Shown one piece after another: positions 60,722 to 64,000 of a stretch of 64,000 bases of DNA. A program made the translations under genes and the position numbers. Numbering within the stretch: position 1 is the stretch's first letter; each line of letters begins with the position of its first letter. The notes under the pieces were generated by a model. That model saw only the letters and a program-made list of their open reading frames with translations. It did not search any database and was not told the origin of the DNA. This DNA comes from Verrucomicrobiales bacterium (lineage in GTDB: Bacteria > Verrucomicrobiota > Verrucomicrobiia > Verrucomicrobiales > DEV007): contig JAEUHI010000049.1 in the NCBI GenBank assembly GCA_016795385.1, positions 1-64,000 of the forward strand, written 5' to 3'.

Positions 60722-63433
60722 TCAATTCGGCCTCAGGGGGAAAAGCCGCCTCGGAGCGGGTCCATCGGGATTGCCTCCTCCATTGAGACCGCCCCAAGGG
60801 AATTTCTTTTCGCGGGGCGCGGAGGGTGCCGTTCCTTCAGCGCCCGGATTCGATGTTCCCGGGTTCGCCGCGGCGGCGTTGCCGTTGGCGGAGTTCATGG
60901 CGCGCTCGGGCAGGGAAAAAAGCTCCTGCCCGAATTGACCGAGCCGTTTCAGGCCTTCGACGGGGATGTTGGTGAGCTCCGAGATGAGGGTGGCCGGCAC
61001 CTTGCCGAGATTGGAGATGTGTTTCGGCTTCCACACCGGATCGCGCACGGTGCCGGTGCAGGAGTAGGTGAGCAGCTCGCTCACGGGCGTGAGGACGGTG
61101 CTGGAGAGTTCGCCCCGCGTGTTCACGACCGCCTCGAGATCGACCGATTGATCGACGAGCGAGACGGTGCCTGCGGCCTTCACGCGGAAAGCTTTGGTGA
61201 GCGCCTCGATGTCGCGGGTGACGATGACGCCGTTCTCCAAGCGGAAGGTGGCCGAGGCTTCCTTGGCGACGTTGCCTCCACTTCCGTTGCCATTCGCGTT
61301 GCCGAGCAGCTTGGTGAGCGGACCGAGCACGGGAATGGCGAAGAGGTAGCCATCGGCGATGCGGGCATTGCCGCCGCCGTTGAAGGTGGCGACTTGTCCC
61401 ACCTTTCCGGTGATATTGAAATCGGCATCGACCGCTCCGGTGATGTCGCCGCCACCGTCATAGTGTTTCGTGACCCGCTCGAGCGGCACTCCGCGGATCG
61501 CCGCCTTCATCACGAATGGTGCACCGGGATCGCGCACGTTCGTGACATCGTAGGCGAGCTCGACGCGGCCACCGAAGATGCCGCCGGTGAGCGACGTGAG
61601 ATTCACGTGGCTGCCGTCGACTTTCACCTCACCCACCGGATCACTCAGGGTGAGAGTCTTTCCGAGAAAGTTGTATTGGGCATTCCCCCCGCCGGTGAAA
61701 GAGATCGTGAGCTGGTTCCTTCGCGGTTCGTCGCCGACCTCTTCGTTGCGCCGCCCGTCGAGGCGGCCGGCGATGCGGATCGTGGGAGGACTGTCGTGGC
61801 GGTATTTCTCAAGCGCCTTGGAGAGCTTCGGATTGAAGGCCTTCGCGCCCTCGATGATGTCGACGGTGGAGACGACTCCTTTCACCTCCCAACTGCGCTC
61901 GCGGCGATTGTTTTCGGCGAGTTCAGCGACGATCCGGCCCTCTTCGCGGACGAGCGAGACATTGCGGAACCACTGGGTCTCGCCATCGGATTCGTAATCG
62001 GTCTCGAGCTCGAGGAAATCGACACCGTTGAGCCGGAACTGGCGCAGGTCGATGACCCCGCGGTTGCTCCAGCTCGAGAATTTCCAATCCTCACCCTGCC
62101 CCACCGCGGCGATGTAGATCGAGGAAGTCTCGCTGAAATTCCACGCGTCGATGAATTTCCGTCCGCGCTCGTCGAAGAAGGGGCGGAAGACGAGCGGATC
62201 GAGCTTGATCTCGGTCTGGTATTGCACGGTCTCGTCACCCTTGCCCGGCTCGTATTTCAGATTCAGGAACGCGACGCCGGTCTTGTGATCAAGGCGGAGG
62301 TTGCGCAAATAAAAACGCTCGGCGGCGAGGCTAAAGCCGAAATTCAAACCCGAAAAGACCGTGCCGCGCGTCACGAATCGCTCGGAGCGCAGTTCGCCCA
62401 TCACCTCGCCGGGAAAACCACCGCCACCTGCCTGCATCGCATCGAGATCGAGATGTCCCAAGGCCTCGATCGTCGGAGGATTGAAAAAGACGATCTCGCC
62501 GAGCTTCTTCTCGGCCCAGAAAAGCCCCGCGAGCCCCGCGACATCGGCGGTCGAGTTCACATCGAAATCGAGGCGGTTCCCGTCCTGCGCCCATTGTCCG
62601 GTGAGGTCGAGCACACCCTTTTCGTCGCTCACCTTCAGTTCCTCGATCTCGGCCCGGTTCTCACGACCATCGAAGCTCACCGACGCAGCGAGGGATTCGA
62701 CCCGGTAGGTCTGGCCTTGTTTGCTGAAGCTGGGCGTCTCGAGCCGGGCCCTCGCCGTCATCGTCTCGAGTTCGTCGAGGTCGCCGCGGAATTCGATCTC
62801 CAGCGAGGGACGCCCTCCGGTGAATTCATAGGTCTCGAGTTCGCGGAGAAATTTCAGGAGCTGGCGGCGGCGATGCGCGAGTTCCTCCTCGCCGGACTTC
62901 TTGTCGCGCTGCTTGTCCTCCTCTTCCTCATCGAGCGGTGGTCGCACGAGAGAGCCTTTCACGGAAATGTCGAATCCCGCCATCTCGGCCTCGGCTTTCA
63001 CGATCTCGATGACGCTCTCGGTGATGACGATGCGCCCGGATAGGCCGTTCACCCGCAGCCGCTTGCCGTTTTCCCGGGTCGGGTCGAGCGGCAGGGAGAG
63101 ACTCGCCTCCTGCACGTCGAGGGTGTTGATCGAGACCTGCTTGTCGAGGATGCGGCTGAGATCGACATCGAGGAAGACGTCATCAATGAAGGCGATCTCC
63201 TGATCACGGCCGGCATCCTGGAAAAACCGCACGTCCTCGGCGACGAGTCCGCGAAAGGCACCGAGCGTCAGCTTCCCGATGTCGACATGGTAGCCCCGTT
63301 TCTCGAATTCCCGTTCAATTGCGTTTTTCCAGCTCTCACTGAAGCCCTCCTTCCGCGCGTAGACCGCGGCCCAGACCGCGCTGCAGGCGGCGAGGAAGCA
63401 GGTGAGCACAAACAGTTGTCGGATCAGACGCAT
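60722..63433 (-). CDS. AsmA/YhdP-like large envelope protein
   Basis: A 903-aa protein with an N-terminal membrane anchor (QLFVLTCFLAACSAVWAAVY). The long body is made of repeating beta strands (ISVKGSLVRPP, VLDLTGQWAQDGNRLDFDVN, GVIDLRQFRLNGVDFLELE) and ends in an AsmA C-terminal-type region (FRLENGVIVTRDIEALTKAF and AAGTVSLVDQSVDLEAVVNT). This is the bridge-like lipid-transfer fold of the AsmA/YhdP/TamB group, spanning the periplasm. A Glu/Lys-rich acidic insert lies around residue 175. The C-terminus is Asn/Pro/Gly-rich. Start at 63433 for the anchor. Confidence 0.8.
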   Translation of the reverse strand: MRLIRQLFVLTCFLAACSAVWAAVYARKEGFSESWKNAIEREFEKRGYHVDIGKLTLGAFRGLVAEDVRFFQDAGRDQEIAFIDDVFLDVDLSRILDKQVSINTLDVQEASLSLPLDPTRENGKRLRVNGLSGRIVITESVIEIVKAEAEMAGFDISVKGSLVRPPLDEEEEDKQRDKKSGEEELAHRRRQLLKFLRELETYEFTGGRPSLEIEFRGDLDELETMTARARLETPSFSKQGQTYRVESLAASVSFDGRENRAEIEELKVSDEKGVLDLTGQWAQDGNRLDFDVNSTADVAGLAGLFWAEKKLGEIVFFNPPTIEALGHLDLDAMQAGGGGFPGEVMGELRSERFVTRGTVFSGLNFGFSLAAERFYLRNLRLDHKTGVAFLNLKYEPGKGDETVQYQTEIKLDPLVFRPFFDERGRKFIDAWNFSETSSIYIAAVGQGEDWKFSSWSNRGVIDLRQFRLNGVDFLELETDYESDGETQWFRNVSLVREEGRIVAELAENNRRERSWEVKGVVSTVDIIEGAKAFNPKLSKALEKYRHDSPPTIRIAGRLDGRRNEEVGDEPRRNQLTISFTGGGNAQYNFLGKTLTLSDPVGEVKVDGSHVNLTSLTGGIFGGRVELAYDVTNVRDPGAPFVMKAAIRGVPLERVTKHYDGGGDITGAVDADFNITGKVGQVATFNGGGNARIADGYLFAIPVLGPLTKLLGNANGNGSGGNVAKEASATFRLENGVIVTRDIEALTKAFRVKAAGTVSLVDQSVDLEAVVNTRGELSSTVLTPVSELLTYSCTGTVRDPVWKPKHISNLGKVPATLISELTNIPVEGLKRLGQFGQELFSLPERAMNSANGNAAAANPGTSNPGAEGTAPSAPREKKFPWGGLNGGGNPDGPAPRRLFPLRPN

Positions 63434-63557
63434 CGGGTGAAAAAGACGGACCCGGGTGAGGCCCGGGCCGGGCGGGCAGTTTCCTCGAAAAAGGAGTCCC
63501 CCGCAATAACGATTGGAGAGCGGCGAACCTTGGCCTAAAATCCCCCTCTTTCCTCCC

Positions 63558-64000
63558 ATGCGCATCATCGCCGGCAGCGCGGGCAGCATCCCGCTCCAAG
63601 TCCCCCGCACTCTCACCCGCCCCACCACCGACCGGGTGCGCGAGTCGCTCTTTGCCGTGCTCGGCGATCTCACGGCGGGTGCCCGCGTCCTCGATCTCTT
63701 CGCCGGATCGGGCTCGCTGGGCCTCGAAGCGCTGAGCCGGGGCGCCGTCTCGGCGGATTTCGTGGAATCCCACGGCCCCGCCTGCGAAGCGATCCAGAAG
63801 AATCTCGAAAAGTCCCGGCTCGCTGGCGGCCGGGTGCATCGTCGCGAAGTCCTCGCCTTCCTCGGCGGCGTCTCATCGGCGCGCTACGATCTGATTTTCG
63901 CGGATCCGCCCTACGCCCGGTCCGATGCGGAGCGGGAGTTGCTGGAAAAACTCCTCACCTCCCCTGCCCTCGCCGGCTCCCTCGCCCCCGGTGGCCTCCT
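63558..64000 (+). CDS. rsmD: 16S rRNA (guanine966-N2)-methyltransferase RsmD, 3' end cut
   Basis: The first 147 residues are present; the gene runs off the window. It begins MRIIAGSAGSIPLQVPRTLT, then RPTTDRVRESLFAVL, both typical of RsmD. SAM motif I is VLDLFAGSGSLGLEALSRGA, and the catalytic DPPY is in DLIFADPPYARS. It methylates 16S rRNA guanine 966 in the 30S subunit. The usual partner coaD is not visible because the window ends. Confidence 0.93.
   Translation, partial: MRIIAGSAGSIPLQVPRTLTRPTTDRVRESLFAVLGDLTAGARVLDLFAGSGSLGLEALSRGAVSADFVESHGPACEAIQKNLEKSRLAGGRVHRREVLAFLGGVSSARYDLIFADPPYARSDAERELLEKLLTSPALAGSLAPGGL

Noticed and set aside
60935..63043. 702-codon frame antisense to the AsmA-like gene
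   Set aside because: Composition typical of a complement shadow, with no recognisable domain.

Overview
The window is GC-rich, densely coded and almost certainly from a Verrucomicrobiota bacterium, probably a free-living member of the Verrucomicrobiae. The evidence is the gene content. There is a DUF1592/DUF1552 pair, a DUF1501 protein, a PVC-type heme-binding protein, a GloVer tandem-repeat protein, delta-60, NHL and FG-GAP secreted proteins, twin-arginine Gfo/Idh/MocA oxidoreductases, two transmembrane Ser/Thr kinases each paired with an ECF-type sigma factor, and many short GC-rich palindromes. No tRNA, rRNA, CRISPR array, plasmid or phage module was seen.

Left part (1-14150): a truncated IS5-type transposase, a small conserved-looking protein and a REP-associated tyrosine transposase (RAYT). 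These are followed by a secreted SHD1-like protein, a large unfamiliar repeat protein with a Ros/MucR-like zinc finger, galactokinase, and an RND efflux operon (membrane fusion protein, inner-membrane pump, DedA-like protein). A Gfo/Idh/MocA oxidoreductase and a small HNH two-gene unit follow.

Middle (14200-29040): a minus-strand block of secreted proteins (Ig/cadherin-like; tandem SUMF1/FGE-like) sits between a TPM-domain operon and a relic of a TPM gene's 3' end. Next come a photolyase-related gene with its SDR partner, a GloVer-repeat protein, a BASS-family transporter, a DUF1501 protein and two secreted proteins of unknown function.

Regulatory and envelope part (29300-53990): kinase-sigma pair 1, a SnoaL-like protein, an NHL-repeat protein, an exported oxidoreductase, a helical-repeat protein, an RlmI-like methyltransferase, the DUF1592/DUF1552 pair and TspO. 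The GTPases RsgA and EngB follow, with a frameshifted membrane NlpC/P60 gene directly after them. Kinase-sigma pair 2 and a divergent delta-60/FG-GAP pair with a palindrome between them complete this part.

Right end (54110-64000): HrpA helicase, a PVC heme-binding protein, an AsmA-like protein and the start of rsmD.

The most interesting material is the 739-residue zinc-finger repeat protein, the several families of palindromic repeats in a window that also carries a RAYT, a gene whose stop codon lies in such a repeat, the TPM relic, the photolyase homologue that appears to lack three of four Fe-S cysteines, and the two sigma-kinase pairs in opposite gene order. I did not find a system that I can confidently call undescribed. 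All family assignments are from recognition of motifs and were not checked by database search.
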